From Achromobacter sp. AONIH1 (GTDB taxonomy: Bacteria; Pseudomonadota; Gammaproteobacteria; Burkholderiales; Burkholderiaceae_B): a stretch of 64,000 bases of DNA. The stretch covers positions 1,736,001 to 1,800,000 of the forward strand of contig NZ_CP026124.1 of NCBI RefSeq assembly GCF_002902905.1. The letters run 5' to 3'. The notes below the pieces were generated by a model, which was given only the letters and a program-made list of their open reading frames with translations, was not told the DNA's origin and did no database searches. A program made the translations under genes and the position numbers. Of this stretch, positions 56,114 through 63,861 are shown piece by piece (positions within the stretch are counted from its first letter, which is position 1; each line of letters starts with the position of its first letter).

Positions 56114-56874
56114 AACCAGTAACGCGCCGCGTAGATGATCGTCATCGCGGCGCCCGTCACGATGACGAACAGGCGCACGGCCTGGGCGGGGAGCACGCGG
56201 ATCAGGTAGCCGCCCAGGTATCCGCCCAGCAACGCGCCCGCCAGCATGCAGAGGGTGGCGGGCCAGTGGACCGATCCCTGCGCGATGAAGATGACGATGG
56301 CCGCCGCGGTGACGAAGGTGGCCAGCAGGTTCTTCAGCGACTTGATGGCGCGCAGGTTGCCGGGGTCGGTGATTGATATCACCGCGGTCAGGATGACGCC
56401 GAGCCCGGCGCCGAAGAAACCTCCATACACCGATGCCAGCGCGATCGGCACGACGCCGCGCGCGGCGCGGTCCTGCGCCTGCGCGCCGCGCCGGCACGCG
56501 CTCCAGGCTTGTACTTGTGGCGCAAAGGCGAACAGCAGCGTGGCGAAGGCAATGAGCGCCGGCACCGGCAGGATGAAATAGGCCGGCGGGATCGCCAGCA
56601 GGACGAAGGCGCCCAGCGCGCCGCCCGCCGTCGTCGCCACGGCCAGCAGCCAGAAGCGGCGATCGGGCGCGGGCAGGTTTTCGCGGTCGGCCAGCGCGGC
56701 CAGGATATGGCCCGGCGATATCGCCACCGCGCTGGAGGCGTTGGCGATGACGGGCGGCAGTCCGGCCGCGACCATGGCGGGGAAGGTGATGAGCGTCGCG
56801 CCGCCCGCCAGCGCGTTGATGGCCCCGCCCAGTACGCCCGCGCCCGCCAGCAGCGCCGCCATGCTCCAGTCCAT
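56110..56874 (-). CDS. TauE/SafE family permease
   Basis: 254 residues from ATG 56874, chosen because AGGAGG stands 5 nt upstream; an upstream ATG at 56895 lacks this. About eight hydrophobic segments carry the two family repeats (GGAINALAGGATLITFPAMVAAGLPP and VYGGFFGAGLGVILTAVISIT). TauE/SafE proteins move sulfite, sulfonates or organic acids, often outward. A reverse-strand promoter (TTCACA, 17 nt, TTACAT; 56907-56935) has operator C over its -10. It is divergent from the carrier-protein operon and may export its product. Confidence 0.9.
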   Translation of the reverse strand: MDWSMAALLAGAGVLGGAINALAGGATLITFPAMVAAGLPPVIANASSAVAISPGHILAALADRENLPAPDRRFWLLAVATTAGGALGAFVLLAIPPAYFILPVPALIAFATLLFAFAPQVQAWSACRRGAQAQDRAARGVVPIALASVYGGFFGAGLGVILTAVISITDPGNLRAIKSLKNLLATFVTAAAIVIFIAQGSVHWPATLCMLAGALLGGYLGGYLIRVLPAQAVRLFVIVTGAAMTIIYAARYWF

Positions 56875-56900
56875 GCGTGCCTCCTGTTCAAACAACGTAT

Positions 56901-56919
56901 TGGTCCATGTAATGGACTT
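56901..56919. promoter_or_regulatory. IclR-type operator C (tauE side)
   Basis: TGGTCCATGTAATGGACTT keeps the TGGTCCA arm and 5-nt spacing; the right arm differs at two of seven bases. It covers the -10 of the leftward tauE promoter, exactly as operator A does for dctP. Confidence 0.65.
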
Positions 56920-56943
56920 AAATATGTCATGTGAAATTTATTA

Positions 56944-56971
56944 TTGCCTATTATCTGCGAGGGTATAGAAT
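56944..56971 (+). promoter_or_regulatory. Candidate promoter of the carrier-protein operon
   Basis: TTGCCT (56944-56949), a 16-nt spacer and TAGAAT (56966-56971), the same layout as the iclR promoter. The 5' leader to the methyltransferase ATG would be about 230 nt. Confidence 0.5.
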
Positions 56972-56995
56972 GCAATCAAACAAAATATAAATTAA

Positions 56996-57014
56996 TGGTC
57001 CATCAAATGGACCT
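56996..57014. promoter_or_regulatory. IclR-type operator D (operon leader)
   Basis: TGGTCCATCAAATGGACCT has near-perfect arms (outermost pair mismatched) and lies 25 nt after the -10 box, mirroring operator B. Confidence 0.75.
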
Positions 57015-57208
57015 AAATAAAGAGACTCCGGCGACGCCTTTTAGTCGCCACCGCTGTGTCGCTGTCACTCCCGGGACGGCGTTCGCGGCCCAATCTCTAT
57101 CCGGCCTTCCGCGTTCGCGTCCTGATCACTGGCGCGCGGCTCGTACCCGAGCTGCCGCGTATTCATCCGCATGGCCTTACCGGCCGCCGTTGAATCAGGA
57201 GGGAATCG

Positions 57209-58198
57209 ATGGATGTGAGTTTCATGGCGTTTTCCCGTTTGGCGTTCGGGCATTGGGAAGGACAGCCGCTCTATGCGCTGGCCGACCTGGGTATTCCGCA
57301 GCGCCTGGCCCAGCCGCGCAGCTGCGCCGATCTGGCCGCCGAGCTGGGATGCCCCGCCGAGGCCTTGGAGCGCTTGCTGGATTGCGCGGTGGCGCAGAAG
57401 CTGCTGGTTTGCGAGGCCGGCCGCTACGGCAACAGTGAACTGAGCGCGCGCTTCCTGACCGAGGACAGTCCCGAGTCGCTGCTCAGCTGGATCCGCATCA
57501 TGGACCGCTGGAAGCGGCCCTGGGCACAGCTGGCCGAGGCGGTGCGGCAGGGAGCGGCGGTCGACAATCAGGCCAAGTGGCTGGGCGAGGATCCGCAGTT
57601 CATGCGCGACTTCATCCTGGGCATGCACCAATTCGCCGCGCGTTCCGGACCGCAATTCGCCGAGGCGCTGAAGGACCTGCCCGTGCGCCGGCTGATCGAC
57701 GTGGGCGGCGGCGCGGGCACCTACTCGATCGCGCTGTGCGCCGCGCGTCCCGAGGCGCGGGCGGAGATCCTGGACCTGGCGCCGGTGGTGGACATCACGC
57801 GCGAGACAGCGCGCGCCGCCGGCCTGGCCGAGCGCGTCACGGCGCGGGTGGCCGACTACCGCCACGACGAGTTCGGCGCGGATGCCGACGCGCTGCTGTT
57901 CTCCAACGTGCTGCACCAGGAAAGCGCCGAGGTCTGCCGCTCGATGCTGGCGCGCGCGCTGCGGGCGCTGCGCGCCGGCGGCACGTTGCTGGTACAGGGC
58001 TACTTCCTGTCGGAAGACCGGCGCGCGCCGCAGTTCACCACCCTGCACAACCTGTCGGCGCTGGCGCTGTGGGACGGCGGACGTAGCTGGACCGTGGGTG
58101 ACATGCAGGCGCTGATCGCCGCGGCCGGCTTCGAGCGGCAGACCGTGCTGCGGCAGGAGAGCAGCGGCTTCTGCCTGCTGTCGGCCGCGAAGCTGTGA
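57209..58198 (+). CDS. SAM-dependent methyltransferase (O-methyltransferase family 2-like)
   Basis: 329 residues with AGGAGGG 5 nt before the ATG. The N-terminal winged-helix dimerisation domain (about 1-100, YALADLGIPQRLAQPRSCADLAAELGC) precedes a Rossmann SAM domain with motif I LIDVGGGAGTYSIAL at about residues 162-176. The His of LFSNVLHQE (H236) is at the place of the catalytic base in plant-type and antibiotic O-methyltransferases. It is the first gene of the carrier-protein operon. The substrate may be a carrier-bound or free hydroxyl/oxime group. Confidence 0.92.
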   Translation: MDVSFMAFSRLAFGHWEGQPLYALADLGIPQRLAQPRSCADLAAELGCPAEALERLLDCAVAQKLLVCEAGRYGNSELSARFLTEDSPESLLSWIRIMDRWKRPWAQLAEAVRQGAAVDNQAKWLGEDPQFMRDFILGMHQFAARSGPQFAEALKDLPVRRLIDVGGGAGTYSIALCAARPEARAEILDLAPVVDITRETARAAGLAERVTARVADYRHDEFGADADALLFSNVLHQESAEVCRSMLARALRALRAGGTLLVQGYFLSEDRRAPQFTTLHNLSALALWDGGRSWTVGDMQALIAAAGFERQTVLRQESSGFCLLSAAKL

Positions 58199-58230
58199 CG
58201 CCGTTCCCATCCCCCAATCACGGAGCCAAC

Positions 58231-58479
58231 ATGTCCACGTTGACGCTGAACAATACCGAGTCCGAAGTGATCGCCTGGCTGAAGGAGAACCGCAATGCGA
58301 CCGTCGAGGGCATCAAGGAAAAGAACCTGATCGAGGAACGCATTCTGGACAGCATGCAGTTCCTGGATTTCATCATGTTCCTGGGCGAACTGACCGGGCG
58401 CGACGTGTCTGGCGCGATCACCGTGGACGACCTGAAGACGGTGGACGCGATCGTGCGCTTCGTCCACGCGCAGAGCTAG
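58231..58479 (+). CDS. Acyl carrier protein
   Basis: 82 residues with GGAG 5 nt before ATG 58231. The four-helix carrier fold is indicated by SEVIAWLKENRN, the phosphopantetheine Ser S41 in ILDSMQFLDFIMFLGEL and a last helix TVDAIVRFVHAQS. The DSM motif in place of DSL is common in stand-alone aminoacyl carrier proteins. It is the likely scaffold for the aaRS-like ligase, with the PPTase at the operon end installing its cofactor. Confidence 0.93.
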   Translation: MSTLTLNNTESEVIAWLKENRNATVEGIKEKNLIEERILDSMQFLDFIMFLGELTGRDVSGAITVDDLKTVDAIVRFVHAQS

Positions 58480-58495
58480 CCGGGAGCGTCATGCC

Positions 58496-59389
58496 ATGGA
58501 TATCGACTACGCCAGAATCGGCCGCCTCATGACGCTGTCCAAGGGGCGCACGCACGACCCCTACGAGCGTTTCACCTGGCCCGAGCGCATTCCAGAGGAC
58601 CAGCCCTGGTGCAGCGAGGATCTGCTGACCACCTACGGCACGCCCTACCAGGACCAGCTGGACCCCGGCCAACGGGTGCGCCTGAGCAAATGGGAGGCGG
58701 TCAATTTCTTCAGCCTCAACGTGCACGGCATCAAGGGCGTGCTGGGCTTCGTCAGCCGTTGCATCTACGAGCCGCGCTATGCCGACGTGTCCGAGTACCT
58801 GCACGTCTTCATGGGCGAAGAGAACTTCCACATGTGGTACTTCGCCAAGGCCTGCCTGGACTACGCGGGCAAGATCTATCCGGCGATCCAGCTGCAAGGA
58901 CCGGAGCAGACGGACAGCCCCGAGCTGGAGGACCTGTACATGTTCGCCAGCACGCTGATCTTCGAGGAGTTCGTCGACTACTACAACCATAAGGTCGGCA
59001 CTACCGAAGGCATCACCGACATCCTCAAGCAGGTCAACTACGAGCACCACGTCGACGAATCGCGGCACGTCTCGTTCGGCCGCGAGATGGTCCCCAGGCT
59101 GTACCGGCTGGCGCTGGAACGCAGCGCCGACCCTGAAGCCACGCGCGCCGACGTAGACCGCATGGTGACCAGCATGTTCCGCTATTTCATCAGCCTGATG
59201 TACAAGCCGGCCGTGTATGACGATGCGGATGTTCACGGACCGCTGGGCTTTCGCAATGGTCACGCGATGCGCAACGCGCTGCGCGCGCATCCGGCCCGCA
59301 AGGCCGTGCATGAGCAATGGTTCAAGCGCAGCGCGGCCTTTTTCAGCAAACAGGGCCTGGTCGCCGGCCTGGACCTGGCCGCGCTGTAG
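58496..59389 (+). CDS. AurF-like diiron oxygenase
   Basis: 297 residues. The ferritin-like four-helix metal ligand pattern is E67 (KWEAVNFF), E109/H112 (EENFH), E157 (FEEFVDYY), H184/E188/H191 (HHVDESRH). Spacings from E109 to H112 (3), E157 to H184 (27) and then +4 and +3 match those I recall for the AurF N-oxygenase ligands (E136-H139, E196-H223-E227-H230). AurF/CmlI enzymes oxidise amines to hydroxylamine, nitroso or nitro groups, others hydroxylate C-H. The neighbouring carrier protein suggests an aminoacyl-S-carrier substrate. Family membership is firm; the reaction is inference. Confidence 0.88.
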   Translation: MDIDYARIGRLMTLSKGRTHDPYERFTWPERIPEDQPWCSEDLLTTYGTPYQDQLDPGQRVRLSKWEAVNFFSLNVHGIKGVLGFVSRCIYEPRYADVSEYLHVFMGEENFHMWYFAKACLDYAGKIYPAIQLQGPEQTDSPELEDLYMFASTLIFEEFVDYYNHKVGTTEGITDILKQVNYEHHVDESRHVSFGREMVPRLYRLALERSADPEATRADVDRMVTSMFRYFISLMYKPAVYDDADVHGPLGFRNGHAMRNALRAHPARKAVHEQWFKRSAAFFSKQGLVAGLDLAAL

Positions 59390-59400
59390 GAGGACCCGCC

Positions 59401-60357
59401 ATGGCAAGCGTCCTGAGCGGACCGGCGGTCCAAGCCCTGTTCGGCGCTCGCCTGCCCGTGCTGCAGGCGGGTATGGGCGGCGTGGCGCAACCGGAACTGG
59501 CTGCGGCGGTCTGCGAGGCCGGCGGTTTCGGCATGATCGGCCTGTACCGGCACGAAGAAGGCGAGATCTGCGAGTTGCTTGCGCGGACCGCCGCGCTCAC
59601 GCCGGCGCGTTTCGGCGTGAACTTCGTGCCATTCGTGCTGGACGCCGAGCAACTGCTCGGTCGCCTGGCCTGCCTGGCCGACCGGCCGGAACGTCCGGTG
59701 GTGACTTTCTTCGGTCTGCCGCAGGCGCGCGTGCTGCGCAGCCTGCCCGCCGGCATGGACTATGGCGCGCAGGTCGGCTCGCGGGAGGATCTGGACGCCG
59801 CGTTCGACGCGGGACTGCGTTTCGGCGTGCTGCAGACCGTCGAGGCGGGTGGCCACCATCTGGGCGCGCTGACGCGCGCGCGGGCGCTGGATCAGGCGGA
59901 CCAGCTGCTGGCTGGCGGCCGGATGGTGTTCCTGAGCGGCGGCATCAGCAATGCCGCCGAGCTTCGGCTGGCGCTGGACGCCGGCTATGCCGGCGCCCTG
60001 TGCGGCACCGTGTTCGCCGCCACCGAGGAATCGGCGGCGCACGCGCGCTACAAGCAGGCGATCGTCGACGCCCGGCCGGACGACACCGTGGTCACCGACC
60101 GCTTCAGCATCGGCTGGCACACGCACCGCCACCGGGTCATCCGCAACCGCAGCTGTGACGGCGACCTGTCGGCCGGCGTCATTGGATTTGCCCACTATTT
60201 CGGAAAACGCTACCCCATCCTGCGCTACAGCGTTGCTGTGCCCACTGCCCAGACCGAGGGGCAGATCGAGGACATGGCGTTGTATTGCGGGACGTCCTGC
60301 AAGGACACGCATGCCGTCCGCACCGTGAGGCAGGTGCTGGCGGACCTGACGTCCTGA
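59401..60357 (+). CDS. Nitronate monooxygenase-like FMN protein
   Basis: 318 residues of the NMO/2-nitropropane dioxygenase family. The N-terminal PVLQAGMGGVAQPELAAAVCEAGGFGMIG and the flavin/active-site block QTVEAGGHHLG with the catalytic His are clear, as is FLSGGISNAAELRLALDAGYAGALCGTVFAATEES in the C-terminal half of the TIM barrel. It could oxidise a nitronate formed by the diiron enzyme, or protect the cell from it. The same family also includes enoyl reductases (FabK) that act on carrier-bound acyl groups, so a carrier reductase role remains possible. It is 11 nt after the diiron gene. Confidence 0.88.
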   Translation: MASVLSGPAVQALFGARLPVLQAGMGGVAQPELAAAVCEAGGFGMIGLYRHEEGEICELLARTAALTPARFGVNFVPFVLDAEQLLGRLACLADRPERPVVTFFGLPQARVLRSLPAGMDYGAQVGSREDLDAAFDAGLRFGVLQTVEAGGHHLGALTRARALDQADQLLAGGRMVFLSGGISNAAELRLALDAGYAGALCGTVFAATEESAAHARYKQAIVDARPDDTVVTDRFSIGWHTHRHRVIRNRSCDGDLSAGVIGFAHYFGKRYPILRYSVAVPTAQTEGQIEDMALYCGTSCKDTHAVRTVRQVLADLTS

Positions 60358-60384
60358 GCGCATCCACCCGAAGGAGATTGCATC

Positions 60385-61170
60385 GTGATTATCGAGAAGC
60401 AGTGGCACCAGGTGAAGAACGTCCTGCAGGCCAAGCTGGACAGCACATTCTCGGTCGCGCCGGACGCGACCACCGAATTCGACAGCCTGCTGGCCTTGGA
60501 CGAGATCAACGCGCTCGGCTATGTGCGCAATTTCCCGCACCTGACCTGCGTCATGTGTTCGATCGAGCAAGGCGAGCTGCTGGGCTTCGCGCGCGGCCAG
60601 CGCAAGCTCGAACCCGACTTCAAGCAGTTGAATGCGGATGTGGCCCTGTTGCCCGCGACCTGCTACAAGATCTACCTGGGCCTGAAGGGCCAGCAGCTGG
60701 ATGGCGCGCGGGTGGAGTCCTGCATCGCGCGCTGCTTCCGCCATGAAGACAAGGCGCTGGACAGCTACCGCGCCTTCAACTTCACCATGAAGGAATACGT
60801 GTACCTGGGCACCGCCGAGGGCGCGCAGGCGCATCTGGAGGCCGGCTACGACCGTGTGTTCTCTTTGTTCGCGCAGCTGGGCATCCGCGCCGATTGCGAA
60901 GAAGCCAACGATCCCTTCTTCGATTCCGGCAGCCCGGTGGCCCGGCTGTCGGCCTTGACGCCCACCAAGCGCGAGCTGGTGTTCGACGGACATGCCGTGT
61001 CTTCGCTGAACTATCACCGCAACTATTTCGGCGAGAAGTTCGAGATCCGCCTGAACGGCGAATTCGCGCATACGAGCTGCGTGGCCTTCGGGCTGGAGCG
61101 CTGGATCTCCATGCTGAAGGACCATTTCGGCGACGCCCGCCGCGCGCTGGCCGCGTTGGAACAGGCCTAG
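60385..61170 (+). CDS. Amino acid:[carrier protein] ligase-like truncated class II aaRS
   Basis: 261 residues with a GTG start and AAGGAG 8 nt upstream. It is a lone class II synthetase catalytic domain related to archaeal-type SerRS but without a tRNA-binding arm. Motif 2 is CFRHE (117-121) and motif 3 is GLERW (236-240). C93, E137 and C232 sit where this family has its three zinc ligands (Cys-Glu-Cys). Characterised homologues activate Gly or Ala and load it on a small carrier protein rather than tRNA. The carrier gene is three genes upstream in the same operon. Amino acid choice is not readable here. Confidence 0.88.
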   Translation: MIIEKQWHQVKNVLQAKLDSTFSVAPDATTEFDSLLALDEINALGYVRNFPHLTCVMCSIEQGELLGFARGQRKLEPDFKQLNADVALLPATCYKIYLGLKGQQLDGARVESCIARCFRHEDKALDSYRAFNFTMKEYVYLGTAEGAQAHLEAGYDRVFSLFAQLGIRADCEEANDPFFDSGSPVARLSALTPTKRELVFDGHAVSSLNYHRNYFGEKFEIRLNGEFAHTSCVAFGLERWISMLKDHFGDARRALAALEQA

Positions 61171-61179
61171 GGGCGGGCC

Positions 61180-61551
61180 ATGGCGCAGGCGCAGACTCTG
61201 TTTCGCTCGGGGCAGCAGTTCGAGAAGACCTGGGAGGTGGACGCCGCCGCCCTGTCCTTGAACTACGGCGGTGACATGGACGTGCTGGCCACGCCGGTCA
61301 TCGTCTATTGGATCGAGTCCTATGCCACCGAGTGCATACGCCGGGCGGGCGACGGCAGTTGCCGTTCGGTCGGCCAGGCCGTGAGCGTCAAGCATGTCGC
61401 GCCCGCGTATCCGGGCAGCGCGGTGCGGCTGACGCTCACGGTGCAGGCCATGTTCGGCAACGCGCTGCGCTTCGATGCCCGCGCGGTGGCGGCGCGGGAC
61501 GGCAGCCTGATCGCCACCGGCACCCATGACCGCACCCTCATCGGGACTTGA
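61180..61551 (+). CDS. FlK-like hotdog thioesterase
   Basis: 123 residues. The fold and motif order match FlK-type (fluoroacetyl-CoA) thioesterases. T38 (LATP), E46 (YWIESYA) and H72 (SVKHVAPAYPGS) have the same spacings (8 and 26) as the FlK catalytic Thr42/Glu50/His76. Such enzymes hydrolyse small activated acyl thioesters. It may release the finished acid from the carrier or clear toxic acyl-CoA. It overlaps the PPTase gene by 26 nt. Confidence 0.87.
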   Translation: MAQAQTLFRSGQQFEKTWEVDAAALSLNYGGDMDVLATPVIVYWIESYATECIRRAGDGSCRSVGQAVSVKHVAPAYPGSAVRLTLTVQAMFGNALRFDARAVAARDGSLIATGTHDRTLIGT

Positions 61552-62041
61552 TCTCACAGTGGTGCTCGGCGCCAGGCCGGCGCAGGCGCCGGCCCGCACA
61601 CGCCTGGGCAAGCCCTATCTGCCCGGCACGGCCGGGTTCGGCCTGAGCGACAGCGGCGGCGTGCAGGCCGCGCTATACGCCAACCGCAAGTACGTGGGCA
61701 TCGATATCGAACGGCTCGACCGGCCGGATCTGGCGGCGCGGCGGCACCGGCTGGGCGCCTGGGTGGCGCGGCGCGACCATGTGCCGGTGGAGTTCCTGGC
61801 GGGCTGGGTCGCGCGCGAGGCCTGCGCCAAGTGCGTGGGGCTGGGCTTGCTGCATGCTCTGCCGCGCATGGCGATCGCCTGGACGCGGCAGGTCGCCGAA
61901 GGGGGCGGGGCCGTGGACATCGGGCTGGACTTCGCCGGCCGGGGCTTCGTGGCGCGCTGCGCCCGGCTGGATGGCCTGATGCTGGGGCTGTGCTATCGCG
62001 AGGACTACGGTCCGCCGAGAATCGTGCTGCTGCGCGGATAG
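61526..62041 (+). CDS. 4'-phosphopantetheinyl transferase
   Basis: 171 residues, short for the Sfp type but with both motifs: VGIDIERL (D60, E62) for magnesium and GWVAREACAK (W94, E98, K102), the WxxxExxxK signature. It converts apo-carrier to holo-carrier by transferring phosphopantetheine from CoA. Being the last gene of the operon, it most likely serves the ACP encoded at 58231-58479. The start lies within the thioesterase gene, so translation is coupled. Confidence 0.9.
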   Translation: MTAPSSGLDLTVVLGARPAQAPARTRLGKPYLPGTAGFGLSDSGGVQAALYANRKYVGIDIERLDRPDLAARRHRLGAWVARRDHVPVEFLAGWVAREACAKCVGLGLLHALPRMAIAWTRQVAEGGGAVDIGLDFAGRGFVARCARLDGLMLGLCYREDYGPPRIVLLRG

Positions 62042-62054
62042 GCGGCGGCCGCGC

Positions 62055-63668
62055 TCATGTGGCGGCAAGCAGCAGGCGTGTCGAGTGTTGCGCGGGCGGG
62101 GACTGGGGCTCGTTGCGGAAGACCGACATGGATTCGCGCAGATCTTGCGCCTGGTCCGACATGCTGCGCGTGGCCTCGGCGGCCTGCTCCACCAGCGCCG
62201 CGTTCTGCTGCGTGACGCTATCCATCTGCGAGATCGCGACGTTGACCTGGTCGATGCCGGTGCTCTGCTCGCGCGAGGCCGCCGCGATTTCCCCCATGAT
62301 GTCCGCGACATGACGCACCGAGGCCAGGACCTCCTCCATGGTGTCGCCGGTGCCGGTGGCCAGCTCGGATCCCGTCGTCACATGCTGGCTGGAGGTTTCG
62401 ATCAAGGCCTTGATCTCCTTGGCCGCCGTGGCGCTGCGCTGCGCCAGCGTGCGCACTTCCGCCGCCACGACCGCGAAGCCGCGGCCTTGTTCGCCGGCCC
62501 GGGCGGCCTCCACCGCAGCGTTCAGCGCCAGGATATTGGTCTGGAAGGCAATGCCCTCGATGACCGAGATGATTTCATGGACCTTGGCGGAACTGGCCGC
62601 GATGTCCTGCATGGTGGCGATCATGCGCCGCATGGCCTGGCCGCCGGCCTCGGCTGTCTGCGAGGCGGCCAGCGCCATCGCGCTGCCCTGTTGCGCGCTT
62701 TCGGTGTTTTGTTTCACGGCGGACGTCAGCTGTTCCATGCTGGCGGCGGTCTGCTCCAGCGACGCAGCCTGCTCCTCGGTGCGACCCGAGAGATCTGCAT
62801 TGCCGCTCGCGAGCTGGGACGACGCGGTGGAAATGGCGTCGGCGGCGGTCTGGATGCGGGACACGGTCGCGCTCAGTTGCACGCGCATGGTCTCCAGCGA
62901 GGCGATCAGGCTGTTCGCGCCGCCGGCGGTGGGACGCAGGCTCAGCGTCAGGTTGCCATTGGCGATCTCGCGCGCCATTTCCTGGGCCTGCCGCGGCTCG
63001 CCGCCAAGCTGGCGCAGCACGCTGCGCGTGATCAGCCACGCCGCCAGTCCGCCCAGGGCCAGCGCCAGCACGGTCGCGCCCAGGGTCGCCGTCTGCAGCG
63101 TGGCCGAGGCTCGCAGCGCCTCGTCGGCCGCCTCGTCGCTCAGGCGCGTTTCCAGCGCGGTCAGCGCGGCCAGCTCCTTGAGCCATGACGCCTGTGGCGC
63201 GCGGGCCTCCTGGACCAGCACGACGATGGCGCCCGCCGGGTCGCCGGCCAGTCCCAGGCTGGCGGCCTTGTCGATCAGCGGCATGGCCTTCAGCTCATCG
63301 CGCTTGACGGCTTGAAGCAGCGCCAGCTCCTCAGGCTGCGTGGTGGGATTGGACGTGAGCATCCGTTCCAGCTTGGCGTAGTCCTCGCGGTAGATCTGCT
63401 CCTGGGTCTTCAGCCGCTGCGCCTCGAAGTCTATGGCCTTGGGATCGCGCAGCAGCGCGATGTTGCGCACGGCGACCGCGCGGTCCGTCACGGCGGCGCG
63501 CATCTCGGCGGCCAGCCTGGCCTGTTCGTTGTTGACCTCGACGATGTCGATCATGCCGTCGCGCAGGATGCGCGTGTTGTAGGACTCGAGCACGGCGATG
63601 GCGCACAGCAACGCCAGCAGCATGCCAAAGCCGCCGAACAGGCGGGTGGATACCTTCAGGTTTTTCAT
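62055..63668 (-). CDS. Methyl-accepting chemotaxis protein
   Basis: 537 residues with GGAG before the ATG. An N-terminal transmembrane helix ([20 protein letters not shown]), a four-helix-bundle periplasmic sensor (about 30-190, [22 protein letters not shown]), a second helix ([22 protein letters not shown]), HAMP, and the signalling domain with the hairpin tip [34 protein letters not shown]. There is no NWETF-like CheR tether. It is convergent with the PPTase and probably senses an extracellular solute; the ligand is unknown. Confidence 0.96.
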   Translation of the reverse strand: MKNLKVSTRLFGGFGMLLALLCAIAVLESYNTRILRDGMIDIVEVNNEQARLAAEMRAAVTDRAVAVRNIALLRDPKAIDFEAQRLKTQEQIYREDYAKLERMLTSNPTTQPEELALLQAVKRDELKAMPLIDKAASLGLAGDPAGAIVVLVQEARAPQASWLKELAALTALETRLSDEAADEALRASATLQTATLGATVLALALGGLAAWLITRSVLRQLGGEPRQAQEMAREIANGNLTLSLRPTAGGANSLIASLETMRVQLSATVSRIQTAADAISTASSQLASGNADLSGRTEEQAASLEQTAASMEQLTSAVKQNTESAQQGSAMALAASQTAEAGGQAMRRMIATMQDIAASSAKVHEIISVIEGIAFQTNILALNAAVEAARAGEQGRGFAVVAAEVRTLAQRSATAAKEIKALIETSSQHVTTGSELATGTGDTMEEVLASVRHVADIMGEIAAASREQSTGIDQVNVAISQMDSVTQQNAALVEQAAEATRSMSDQAQDLRESMSVFRNEPQSPPAQHSTRLLLAAT

Positions 63669-63861
63669 CGTTTTCTCCGGGGCGGACGCGAGCCGCCGTC
63701 ATGAGAGATAACGACAGGGGAGCCGGTGCAGTTGAGGGCTGAAGAGGTGAGACTAGTCTGATATTGAGGGCAGTCCTAGGCACTCAGGACGCGGGGGAAC
63801 TGACGGAGTGCGGGGGATGCCGGCATACGGAAGGGGCCGCCTTGCGCGGCCCCCCGCGGGT

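Noticed and set aside
57065..58210. Leftward frame opposite the methyltransferase
   Set aside because: Arg/Gln-rich antisense shadow that would cross operon leader and ATG; no family similarity.
63669..63783. Sigma-28 flagellar promoter for the chemotaxis receptor
   Set aside because: A TCAA-N16-GTCGTTAT string on the reverse strand is only a loose match, too weak to annotate.
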